Origin: DATMBF01 sp035559595
Lineage (GTDB): Bacteria > Bacteroidota > Ignavibacteria > UBA10030
Assembly: GCA_035559595.1 (NCBI GenBank)
Contig: DATMBF010000048.1
Span: forward strand, 1 to 64,000
Reading direction: 5' to 3'
DNA length: 64,000 bases
Shown: positions 45,425 to 53,558 of the stretch, one piece after another
How positions within the stretch are numbered: position 1 is the stretch's first letter
Layout: each line of letters starts with the position of its first letter
Translations under genes and position numbers: made by a program
Notes under the pieces: generated by a model
The model's input: the letters and a program-made list of their open reading frames with translations, nothing else
Told to the model about the DNA's origin: nothing
Database searches by the model: none

Positions 45425-46309
45425 TTACTTCAGAAAATCTTTCCTTCGCTTGAGGATCTGATTTGCCCGCCATGGCTGGATCTCAAACCACTGAGATGTG
45501 GTTGACGTTCGAACGAAGTACTTGTTCTGATCCCTGACCTCGGCGAGGAGAAGTTGAACGCCTCCGTACGAAACAGATGTACGAAATCGTGGAGAAGGAT
45601 TTGGCGGAATGTCGACAAAATCGTCCGCGGTGAGATTTGAAAGAGTGGAGAGAAGGCTGTTCACTTCCGATTCGTTTGCTTTTTCTTTCCCGATCATCCA
45701 CACGGAGTCACGGAGCACGATTGCAAATGTGGTGTCGCCATACTGATACGTGATCTCCTTGATGTTCTCGCGTGGTACGGACGCAATCGTTCGATCGCGC
45801 CATTCTTTGACGGCGCGATTGAGGGTGTACGTGTAGATTCCTTCTGCGAGGTGGACCTCGTTCGAGTTGGCGAGTCGAACATACGTCTCTGAGAACGTCG
45901 GTCCCATCTTCCCGACGATGAGCTTGGCCTTCTCCGCTCCTTTTTCAAAAAGGGTTACCCACACGCCTGTTGAATCTACTTGAAACACCGATTGTTTTTC
46001 CGGATTGCTGGAAACTGTCGCTTTGGCACGAAGGTTTTTGAGCTGTTGAATGAGTGTTCCAACGTTCGCTTGGTCGGCGCGGTAGATTACGGGATGCTGA
46101 ATGTGCCATTCTACGCCTTTCTTTTCGAGAACGACTTTGAGGCTGGGAGAAGAGATTTCGATTTTGTCGACAGAGAGAGAGTCAACCTCCAGAAGGGGGG
46201 AGCCCTCAATTTCCGTTGTACTCACTTCACCGGGTTTCTGCATGAGGAGAAGCGCAATCACAACGAGGAGAAGAAAAAGGCCACCAAGGATGAGCGTACT
46301 CCGTTTCAT
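45425..46309 (-). CDS. DUF4340 domain membrane-anchored protein of an ABC system
   Basis: The 294-residue protein has one N-terminal membrane helix (about 6-24) and a periplasmic DUF4340 region beginning LLEVDSLSVDKIEISSPSLK and repeating the same strand-rich unit twice (for example VEWHIQHPVIYRADQANVGTLIQ). DUF4340 proteins are regularly encoded after GldA/GldF/GldG-type ABC genes, as here: its ATG is 3 bp from the gldG-like stop. It is probably an extracytoplasmic component of that complex; biochemical role unknown. Confidence 0.87.
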   Translation of the reverse strand: MKRSTLILGGLFLLLVVIALLLMQKPGEVSTTEIEGSPLLEVDSLSVDKIEISSPSLKVVLEKKGVEWHIQHPVIYRADQANVGTLIQQLKNLRAKATVSSNPEKQSVFQVDSTGVWVTLFEKGAEKAKLIVGKMGPTFSETYVRLANSNEVHLAEGIYTYTLNRAVKEWRDRTIASVPRENIKEITYQYGDTTFAIVLRDSVWMIGKEKANESEVNSLLSTLSNLTADDFVDIPPNPSPRFRTSVSYGGVQLLLAEVRDQNKYFVRTSTTSQWFEIQPWRANQILKRRKDFLK

Positions 46310-46312
46310 AAG

Positions 46313-47857
46313 CTATTTCTGGAATTCCAGGCTCCGTTTCAGGGCTAACCGACGTCTCCAACGGAACAACCCGTACGCAATGACAAGCAGTGGAGGTGCG
46401 AGGAGGTTGGCGTATTTCAGAAGCTGTTTGGTCCCGTCGGAGACAGGTTCGAGTTGAGGCAAAGCGATATTCTTCGAGCGAATTGTAATCAGTCCGGCAT
46501 CGTCGGCGAGATAATCGACCATGTTGGCGAAAAATGTAAGATTGTCTCTGTTCCCGAGGAATTCGTCTTTCATGAAGTCGCCGTCACCAACGGCGACAAT
46601 CCGCGTTTCCGGACTTTCTGTGATTGTTGCTTTTGGTTCTCTTTCAGCAAAGAAGCTCTTGAACCGCCCCTGCACCACAACGGCGAGGGGGATGCCGCTT
46701 TCGGAAAGCTCCTGCAGTGTGTAGCGATGGAACGGGTCGATCGCAAAGAAGCCGGTCTGTCGCCCACTTCGCTTGGACGAACGCATCAATACTTGAGCGG
46801 TCAAACCTTTCGATTGAGCAAGTGATGTGTCGATAGAGCTCACGAAGTGGAACAGCACACCCTGAAGGTCCTTCACCATCGGGTTCTCGCGATCCATATT
46901 CGACGCGTTCGGGATGTAGGGGAAGGGGATCTGGCTCTGTACGGGAAAGGGCCCGATCTGCTGCATCACGCTGATGTTGGCGCACTGTGCGTCGCGAACG
47001 AGATCCGGGTTGATTCGCACGCCGTAGTGCTGAAGCATTTCGTCAAGGCTGAGGTCAAGAGGCTGGCCGAAGCGCATCTGGAGGCTCGCGTTTACGCGGT
47101 TGAGGAGGAAGCCTACCTTTCCACCGCGCATGAGGTACTGGTCAATCTGATATTTTGCGCTGTCTGAGAACTTCGCTTGCGGCGCAATGACAAGCAGCGC
47201 TGCAAGATCTGAGGGAATCGGCTCATTCCTGCTCAGGTCAACGGTGACGGGCTCGTACTGTTGCGTGACGCTTCGGTTTGCGGTGTTCATCGAAGAGAGC
47301 GCTACTTCCTGATGACCGGTGGTAAAGCCAATCTTCTTTTTTGTGCGCGTGGTCAGACGTTTAATTGTGCTGCTGATATCGTACTCGAGCGAGCCAAGAT
47401 TTTGAACAACCGGCATCACTTCTTTTTTATCCTCATAGAGAAAGACGAGTCCCAAAAAAGCTCGCTTCACCTGAAACTTATCTTCCTCAACGACCTGAAC
47501 CTCGACAGCCGGGATTCCTTGTTCACGCGCCTCCTGCTCGCCTTTTTCCCCTTCGGGATTTATGAACTCAAACTGCAGATTCCCCCCTGCATATGCTTTG
47601 TACTCATTGAGAATATCGAGTGTCGCGCGGCGGTTGGTGTTGTAGGGTGCCGGGAGATCTTCCGTGAAGTACGCTTTGATCGTGACCTTATCGTCCAAAT
47701 TGGCAACGAGGTTTTTGCTGGCATCGGAAAGCGTGTAGACCTTCTGTTGTGTGAGATCGACCCGCGCAAAGAGTCGAATCGAAATCACATTCAACACAAT
47801 GATAATGCCCAGAAGAAGCAACGCCTGGATAAACGTCTGTGTCTTCTTGTTCTGCAT
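46313..47857 (-). CDS. gldG: GldG-like ABC transporter auxiliary membrane protein
   Basis: From ATG 47857 (AGGAAGAGA upstream) the protein has 514 residues, with one N-terminal helix (about 10-30), a large periplasmic ABC_transp_aux domain (RVDLTQQKVYTLSDASKNLV, then ITTGHQEV-like GFTTGHQEVALSS, and DQYLMRGGKVGFLLN) and a C-terminal helix near 480-500. GldG proteins pair with the GldF permease and GldA ATPase. In gliding Bacteroidota they support motility, but close relatives occur widely in non-gliders, so gliding should not be assumed. Confidence 0.88.
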   Translation of the reverse strand: MQNKKTQTFIQALLLLGIIIVLNVISIRLFARVDLTQQKVYTLSDASKNLVANLDDKVTIKAYFTEDLPAPYNTNRRATLDILNEYKAYAGGNLQFEFINPEGEKGEQEAREQGIPAVEVQVVEEDKFQVKRAFLGLVFLYEDKKEVMPVVQNLGSLEYDISSTIKRLTTRTKKKIGFTTGHQEVALSSMNTANRSVTQQYEPVTVDLSRNEPIPSDLAALLVIAPQAKFSDSAKYQIDQYLMRGGKVGFLLNRVNASLQMRFGQPLDLSLDEMLQHYGVRINPDLVRDAQCANISVMQQIGPFPVQSQIPFPYIPNASNMDRENPMVKDLQGVLFHFVSSIDTSLAQSKGLTAQVLMRSSKRSGRQTGFFAIDPFHRYTLQELSESGIPLAVVVQGRFKSFFAEREPKATITESPETRIVAVGDGDFMKDEFLGNRDNLTFFANMVDYLADDAGLITIRSKNIALPQLEPVSDGTKQLLKYANLLAPPLLVIAYGLFRWRRRLALKRSLEFQK

Positions 47858-47870
47858 AATCAGTCTCTTC

Positions 47871-48623
47871 CTACCACTTGCGCCGTTCAAGAGAAAGTGT
47901 AGAGAGGTAAAGCATGAAACTGAGCACTGAAGCAAAGTAAATAATATTCCTCGAATCAATCACACCCCGCGCGATGCTGGAGAAGTGGTAGTCGATGCCA
48001 AGGAATTCGATAATACTGGTCATCCAGCCGGGCACAAAAATGAGAATCTTGTCGAGGATGAACAGGGTCGCCACGCCGAGTAACGCAATGATGAACGCAA
48101 CAATCTGGTTTTCGGTCAGACTTGAAGCAAACAATCCGACAGAGACATACACGCCAGCCATGAGAATGAGTCCAACGTATCCCCCGATGATCGGACCATT
48201 ATCAACGTTGCCGAGGAATGCAATAGTGATGTAGTAGATCAACGTTGGTGCGAGTGCAATGCAGACAAGCGCCCAGGCGGCGAGGAATTTTCCGACGATG
48301 ATTTCGGCGTCGTGAAGCGGTTTTGTCGTCAAAAGCTCGATCGTGCCGCTTTTTTTCTCCTCTGCCAGCAACCGCATGGTAATTGCGGGAATGAGGGCGA
48401 GATACGTGAGAGGCGCAAGACTGAAGAACTGGCGCAACGAGGCCACGTTGAGGAGAAAAAGCGTGCTTGTATGGAAATACCCCACGAGCGCCAGAAAGAC
48501 CACGATCACCACATACGCGATCGGTGAATTAAAATACGACCGAAGTTCCTTCCGGAAGATGGTCAGTGTATTGTAATACCCAAATGGTACTTTCATCATT
48601 TGTAACACCCGACGTTTCATCAT
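47871..48623 (-). CDS. gldF: GldF-like ABC-2 permease
   Basis: The 250-residue permease has six membrane helices and begins with TIFRKELRSYFNSPIAYVVI, the usual ABC-2/GldF amphipathic entry. A start at 48596 (MKVPFGYY) is also possible; the ribosome-site evidence is weak for both. It lies 10 bp downstream of the ATPase gene and 13 bp upstream of gldG, forming one operon. Confidence 0.9.
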   Translation of the reverse strand: MMKRRVLQMMKVPFGYYNTLTIFRKELRSYFNSPIAYVVIVVFLALVGYFHTSTLFLLNVASLRQFFSLAPLTYLALIPAITMRLLAEEKKSGTIELLTTKPLHDAEIIVGKFLAAWALVCIALAPTLIYYITIAFLGNVDNGPIIGGYVGLILMAGVYVSVGLFASSLTENQIVAFIIALLGVATLFILDKILIFVPGWMTSIIEFLGIDYHFSSIARGVIDSRNIIYFASVLSFMLYLSTLSLERRKW

Positions 48624-48633
48624 TCCAAGAATT

Positions 48634-49584
48634 CTATCCCTCAGCTCTCGTCAACTTATGGAAAACCTCCTCAAGGCTTGTCGATCTTCTTGAAAGTTCG
48701 AGAAGCGCCCATCGTTCAGCAACACTCTTGTTGAAGACCTCCTCGCGGATATCGCTTCCCTTCGCTGTGTGAAGGATAAATCGATGTTTGTTGGTATCCG
48801 AACTGAGCAACTCAACGCGCTCCACGTGATTCAGCGACTGGAGCTTCGGGAGAATGTCGGTCATAGCGTTTCCGACATCTGCCTTAAGTTCGATCATCAA
48901 CATTTCCGCGCCCTGAAACTGCTGCTGGAGTTGCTCCGGTGATCCATCGGCCACAATCTTTCCTTCGTGAATGATAATTACACGATCACACGTGGCTTGA
49001 ACCTCCGGCAAGATGTGAGTGGAGAGAATCACGGTCTTCGCCCGCCCCAGCTGGCGGATGAGTTTTCGAATTTCCACAATCTGGTTTGGATCAAGGCCGC
49101 TTGTTGGCTCATCAAGAATCAGCACTTCCGGATCGTGAATCATGGCCTGTGCCAATCCGACCCGCTGGCGATAACCCTTCGAGAGCTCCCCGATGTCCTT
49201 GTGCCGCACATCCCCGAGGCCACAAACATCCACCATTTCTTTGAGTCGCTGACTGAGTACACCATTCTTCAACCCATGCAGCTGGGCGCAGAATTCGAGG
49301 TACTCCAGCACATTCATGTCGAGATAGAGCGGATTGTGTTCCGGCAGGTAACCGATTTTGCGGCGGACTTCAAGCGACCGCTCGAGTGTGTCGAGACCAT
49401 CCACTTCGACTTTGCCGGACGACTGCGGCATGTAGCAGGTGATGATCTTCATCGTTGTGGTCTTTCCGGCACCGTTGGGGCCGAGGAAGCCGAGAATCTC
49501 ACCCGTCTTCACATCGAACGTAATATCGTCGACGGCTTTTTCCTGGCCGTAGTACTTGGTCAAATTTCGAACCGCTATCGACAT
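48634..49584 (-). CDS. gldA: GldA-like ABC transporter ATP-binding protein
   Basis: The 316-residue ATPase has Walker A GPNGAGKTT (about 35-43), the Q-loop region GYLPEHNPLY, signature LSKGYRQRV (about 134-142; S-K-G-Y-R-Q replaces L-S-G-G-Q) and Walker B VLILDEPTSGLD. The last 90 residues form a DUF4162-like tail. It powers the GldF permease encoded next. A 12-bp palindrome lies 42 bp upstream of the ATG. Confidence 0.93.
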   Translation of the reverse strand: MSIAVRNLTKYYGQEKAVDDITFDVKTGEILGFLGPNGAGKTTTMKIITCYMPQSSGKVEVDGLDTLERSLEVRRKIGYLPEHNPLYLDMNVLEYLEFCAQLHGLKNGVLSQRLKEMVDVCGLGDVRHKDIGELSKGYRQRVGLAQAMIHDPEVLILDEPTSGLDPNQIVEIRKLIRQLGRAKTVILSTHILPEVQATCDRVIIIHEGKIVADGSPEQLQQQFQGAEMLMIELKADVGNAMTDILPKLQSLNHVERVELLSSDTNKHRFILHTAKGSDIREEVFNKSVAERWALLELSRRSTSLEEVFHKLTRAEG

Positions 49585-49625
49585 AAGTGGATAAACCAGG
49601 TAGAGTTAAAGGACGCTTCGTCCGT

Positions 49626-49637
49626 CACCACGTGGTG
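49626..49637. promoter_or_regulatory. 12-bp perfect palindrome upstream of the gldA-like gene
   Basis: CACCACGTGGTG is a perfect inverted repeat in the 101-bp gap before gldA, next to a short hairpin (GGACG-CTT-CGTCC, 49611-49623). It could be an operator. No other copy was noticed. Confidence 0.3.
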
Positions 49638-49685
49638 GTGTTGACCTTGAAAGGCGCACAATGTTAAAAAAAAGAGGGAAGAGAA

Positions 49686-50774
49686 TCAAGATGCAGATGA
49701 AGCGAAGAGGTCAATTTGCGAGTCGGGCCGAATGAATTTGTCCGTGGAAAGATGAAGTTCGTTTTCGTTCAAGTGAAAGCGTTTGCAGGAAGTTTCGAAG
49801 AGTTGACCTATTGCCTCGGCGATTTGGCCCTCGCCGGTCATTCGCTTGCCAAAGGCAGAGTCTGAAAGCTCACCGCCCCTCACATCACGGATTCGGTTGA
49901 GAATCTTCGCTGCACGTTCCGGGTAGGTGCGATCAATCCAATCGACGAAGAGTTCCTTAAGGGCGTAGGAGAGTCGCACCATTGTCCAGCTGGCGAATCG
50001 TGCGCCACGTTCGGAGGCGGCCTGGAGAATGGACGGGATCTCGAGGTCGTTCAGCCCCGGAATGATCGGTGCAGCGTTGACTCCAACAGGGATTCCCCGT
50101 TTTGCCAACATGTCGATAGTCTCCAGTCGTTTGTGAGGCGCCGATGTGCGTGGTTCCATCTTGCGCGCGAGCTCGGAATCGAGTGTTGTGACGCTCACAA
50201 TTACCATGACCAGATTAGCCGCAGCAAGCTCCTGAAGAAGATCCAGATCTCGTTGAATGAGCCCGTTCTTCGTAATTATCGAAACCGGGTTGCGATAGTT
50301 GAGAAACACTTGAAGACATTGCCGTGTGAGTTGAAGCTTTCGCTCGACAGGCTGGTAGCAATCGGTATTTCCTGAAAAGACAACGACTTCCGGCTCCCAT
50401 GATGGCTTTCTGAATTCGGCTTCAAGAAGTTGGGCGGCGTCGAGCTTGACCATGATCTTGGTTTCGAAGTCGATGCCCGAAGAGAAGCCGAGATACTCAT
50501 GTGATGGTCGAGCATAGCAATACACGCAACCATGCTCGCAACCTCGATAAGGATTGATACTGTAACGAAAGCCAAGATCAGGGCTATCGTTTGTGGAAAG
50601 AATGCTCTTTGAACTGTCAATGTAGAATTTAGTAGGGACCTTCCGATCGACCTCGGGCTCTTCGAAGTATTGCGCGAGGTCTTCTGGTGGAGGTCCGACC
50701 TGAAGCTCTTCGAAGCGGTTCGGGGGATTGAATCCGGCCCCACGGCCTTTGATGGTGTGCCAAGAATTACCCAT
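49686..50774 (-). CDS. PA0069/SplB-like radical SAM protein
   Basis: The 362-residue protein opens with GNSWHTIKGRGAGFNPPNRFE, the signature of the PA0069/Rv2578c family. It carries the radical SAM cluster motif CEHGCVYC (C-x3-C-x2-C) near 84-91, then YARPSHEYLG. The family is related to spore photoproduct lyase (SplB), but substrates are unknown and the SplB photoproduct cysteine cannot be located by eye. It lies 67 bp downstream of the family-B polymerase gene on the same strand. Membership in a DNA-repair unit is an inference from that position only. Confidence 0.9.
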   Translation of the reverse strand: MGNSWHTIKGRGAGFNPPNRFEELQVGPPPEDLAQYFEEPEVDRKVPTKFYIDSSKSILSTNDSPDLGFRYSINPYRGCEHGCVYCYARPSHEYLGFSSGIDFETKIMVKLDAAQLLEAEFRKPSWEPEVVVFSGNTDCYQPVERKLQLTRQCLQVFLNYRNPVSIITKNGLIQRDLDLLQELAAANLVMVIVSVTTLDSELARKMEPRTSAPHKRLETIDMLAKRGIPVGVNAAPIIPGLNDLEIPSILQAASERGARFASWTMVRLSYALKELFVDWIDRTYPERAAKILNRIRDVRGGELSDSAFGKRMTGEGQIAEAIGQLFETSCKRFHLNENELHLSTDKFIRPDSQIDLFASSAS

Positions 50775-50841
50775 GAGCTTAGTGACTTTGCTGGAAAGAA
50801 AGAGTCACCCCTGGTTATATTGAATCAGATTGATATGCCAG

Positions 50842-53217
50842 TTATTTGCAAGGGACATCCGATGTTATTCGGCCGTGCTCTGATGCTTTACTATTTTCTT
50901 CTGCATTCCCTATAAACGCCGTGCCGCCGCTACGTTCTTCCTGATTGGGGCTCCCATCTACCCTCCGTTTCCGCTTCTTGCTCGGAATTCCAAACCTCTC
51001 CATCAATCTCTCCATATCATATCCGAACGGGAACAACAATGTCTCGACAGCTTTCAGCGTCAACTCGGTATACTTCTCAATATCGTATCCATCTTCGAAG
51101 GCGTAGAGGGCCAGCGGCTTTGCTTTTTCCGGTTTCTTCTTGCCGGATTGATCGATGATGATGAACTCAATCGACTCTCCTGCCGCAAGATGCACGCCCA
51201 TCTCTTCCACCAACTTGGTTACCACTGCGCTGATGCTATTGTTGCTGTACTCTTCAGCCTCCTTGGTAATATGACGGCGAAGCACAAGCTCCATCGGGTT
51301 TGCCTTCCCGCTTCGAAGGATTGCCAGATGATTCTGCGCCGTCTCCAGAAGTGCCGGAACCATCGCTTCAAGCTCGGCTGCCGATGAAGCACCGGCCATT
51401 TGCTTCAGCATGGCCATCTGGAGGTTTTTGATAAAGAGTGGGGTGTCGCGTCGGCGCGTTTCGATGCCGCGGATTTTCATTTCGCCATGATGGTACCACC
51501 CCACATAGCGTGTTGCGGTAGTGATGGCTGGATCCTGTTTCGAAGCGGGAAAGAGGATCCAGCGGTAGATTCCCTCCAGAGAAATGTCAATGTTCGTGCG
51601 TTGGGCAATCTCGCGACACAGCTCTTCATAGTCTTGCGCTGTAGCTCCTTCTTTCTTCAGCCACATGCAGTCGATGATGGCATGGAGCAGATGGAAGCCG
51701 CGCTCCTCGGCGATTTCTTTTGCGGTAAGAATTGCATCGCGTGAAAAGGCATTCACCGCCTCGTGCGCCTCGATCCTTCCAAAGCGGGCATTCTTGTAGC
51801 CGAGATACCCAAAACAGCTCACGAGCATCCACTTGAGAGCATTCTGCCGCTGGTCGTATCGCCTGGCAGCGAAATCATTCTTTTCTTTCAGTTCTTTTTT
51901 CTTCTTTTTGTAGTACGCGCGTTTCTTCACGACGGAGCGGAGTGTTGCCGGAATGATCCCTTCACGCTTTTCGCAGATCGTGTAGTTGAGCTCCGGCACT
52001 TGTTCGTTTTTACAGCAAGTGCAATTGACGGTTTCTGGCGAGACATTGTGTTCTACCATGATGGTGGGATACATCGAAACGAAATCGAGCTCTGCGACAT
52101 CTTCATGATAACCAAGCGGCGGATTGAAGATGAGTCCGCCACGATCTGCCAGCAAGAGTGTGGCTGCTGATTTGAACCCCTCTGGATGCCGCTTTTTCGC
52201 CGGGATTAAGTAGCCGTTGCGATGTGCCCAGGCAAGCTGCATCGACGACATCGATGTGCCGATGCTTGCCCGTGCCTGTCGCTGCACGGGAATTTGTGTC
52301 AGTCGCGCCAATTCAAAAACGCCCTCCAGGTCCGCCTCACCCATCGTAAATGAGTTCTCCGCGTCGATATGCCATCGTCCGGCAAGCTCGAAGGCTCCGT
52401 CTTTGTGCACGATTTTTCCGTACTGGAAGAAGCTGGATTCCCTCGTTCGTTTGTAGCCTGTGGTAGGGTCGCGATTCAACAAGAGCGGGACGTGCAGACG
52501 TGCGGCGAGATCGACAAGCTTAGGGAGCAGGAGCGAATCGCCGTATTCCGTCACGATGATGTCCGGATCGCACCGATGCAGGTGCCAGTTCAACGCTTCA
52601 AGAACATCGTGCGATTCGTGTTGCTCGAGGGAGAAGGTCTGCCCGCCGTAGCTGACTTCGAGCTGGAGGAATTTTTGGTACTTGGGCGGCACAAAATCGA
52701 CTGCATTTCGCAGCCAGAGAATAGAATACTCGGGCAGTGCGTACTCCGTTGCTTCTCGATCGTCCTCAATGCTCCAGTCCATTAACTCGCCGCGCTCGTT
52801 GATGACAAACTCCCCGAAAGCGAGAGGGAAAAGATCAGTTTCATAAAGAAAGAGCTGAGCAACGAGGAGATCGGAATGAAAGAAGGCAAAGTGCGGAAAG
52901 AATTGCTCGAAGTAGCGAACGGCATCGTTGAAGCGGGTGGAATCGTGAACCCCAACCTGCAGGACCTCGAGCGGTCGGTTGGAATAGAGATCACGTCGTT
53001 CCGTTGTGGTGAGGGAGATTGGAACAGGAGCGCGTGAAGCAAGAACGCGGGCACGTTGGAGATCGGTTTCCGGAAGCGAGAGAAAAAACGATGGAATAAA
53101 TCGGCGGATACAACGGTGTTGTTTACCTTCTTGGTCGATGAGCCAGATGGTCATTCCTTCGGGGGAAGGGTAGACATCAAAGAGCCAGGCGGTGATGTGG
53201 TACGGGTATCGATGCAT
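50842..53217 (-). CDS. Divergent family-B DNA polymerase, PolB2-like, with altered motif C
   Basis: The 791-residue protein aligns by eye with family-B polymerases. Motif A is intact (DFVSMYPTI, D378). Motif B reads K462-WMLVSCFGYLGY, keeping Lys but changing N-S-x-Y-G to V-S-C-F-G. Motif C reads AIIDCMWL (D516-C-M518), so the second Asp of D-T-D-S is a Met. Exonuclease motif I, normally D-I-E, reads Q185-L-E; motif II (EYGD, D227) is partial and motif III (F290..E294) lacks Tyr/Asp. A cysteine group (C399, C401, C402, C415) sits after motif A. The same style of change is known in archaeal PolB2. Replicative function is therefore unlikely; a specialised lesion-tolerance or structural role is inferred. 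The last 45 residues look disordered. Confidence 0.9.
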   Translation of the reverse strand: MHRYPYHITAWLFDVYPSPEGMTIWLIDQEGKQHRCIRRFIPSFFLSLPETDLQRARVLASRAPVPISLTTTERRDLYSNRPLEVLQVGVHDSTRFNDAVRYFEQFFPHFAFFHSDLLVAQLFLYETDLFPLAFGEFVINERGELMDWSIEDDREATEYALPEYSILWLRNAVDFVPPKYQKFLQLEVSYGGQTFSLEQHESHDVLEALNWHLHRCDPDIIVTEYGDSLLLPKLVDLAARLHVPLLLNRDPTTGYKRTRESSFFQYGKIVHKDGAFELAGRWHIDAENSFTMGEADLEGVFELARLTQIPVQRQARASIGTSMSSMQLAWAHRNGYLIPAKKRHPEGFKSAATLLLADRGGLIFNPPLGYHEDVAELDFVSMYPTIMVEHNVSPETVNCTCCKNEQVPELNYTICEKREGIIPATLRSVVKKRAYYKKKKKELKEKNDFAARRYDQRQNALKWMLVSCFGYLGYKNARFGRIEAHEAVNAFSRDAILTAKEIAEERGFHLLHAIIDCMWLKKEGATAQDYEELCREIAQRTNIDISLEGIYRWILFPASKQDPAITTATRYVGWYHHGEMKIRGIETRRRDTPLFIKNLQMAMLKQMAGASSAAELEAMVPALLETAQNHLAILRSGKANPMELVLRRHITKEAEEYSNNSISAVVTKLVEEMGVHLAAGESIEFIIIDQSGKKKPEKAKPLALYAFEDGYDIEKYTELTLKAVETLLFPFGYDMERLMERFGIPSKKRKRRVDGSPNQEERSGGTAFIGNAEENSKASEHGRITSDVPCK

Positions 53218-53252
53218 GAGTGAAGAGGTGTATCCTTGGCCTTGAGCAATTC

Positions 53253-53558
53253 CTATGAGAATACTTGCACTGTGTTACGCCTGCTCTCACCGTTCCGTTG
53301 CTCTTGCTTTTCCATTTGCTCCAGTTGCTGGCGGAGTTGGCGGATCAACTTTCCCTGTTCGATGATGATGGACATGATGATGCTCTCAAAGGGGATCGTT
53401 CGCATGGCGTAGAAGTTGGTGGCCAGGTGTCGTTTGGCGGCTCGAAAAATCTCATCGAAGATCTCCTGTTCCTCCTTCTGAAGTCCCCGACGATACTTGG
53501 CCCAGCTGGCAACTTCGTTGTCGATGATGTTCGTGAAGGTCGGTACGGTTCTTCCCAT
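53253..53558 (-). CDS. Small helical protein of the polymerase cassette, unknown function
   Basis: From ATG 53558 (AGGAG 9 nt upstream; the frame is open back to 53579) the product has 101 residues. It is almost wholly helical, with EEQEIFDEIFRAAKRHLATNF, an amphipathic FESIIMSIIIEQGKLIRQLR and a Q/E-rich C-terminal coiled coil. There is no signal peptide, zinc site or catalytic motif. Its first 36 codons overlap the end of the RecA-fold gene in another frame, and the polymerase gene starts 35 bp after it. Probably an adaptor between the two; I do not recognise the family. Confidence 0.72.
   Translation of the reverse strand: MGRTVPTFTNIIDNEVASWAKYRRGLQKEEQEIFDEIFRAAKRHLATNFYAMRTIPFESIIMSIIIEQGKLIRQLRQQLEQMEKQEQRNGESRRNTVQVFS

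Noticed and set aside
45425..49584. Evidence for gliding motility from gldA/gldF/gldG-like genes
   Set aside because: These ABC genes with DUF4340 are widespread in non-gliding bacteria, and no gldK-gldN or spr genes are in the window.
51660..51680. Motif C change in the family-B polymerase as a frameshift artefact
   Set aside because: Sequence on both sides stays in frame with family-like residues, and the exonuclease and motif B changes point the same way, so the change looks genuine.
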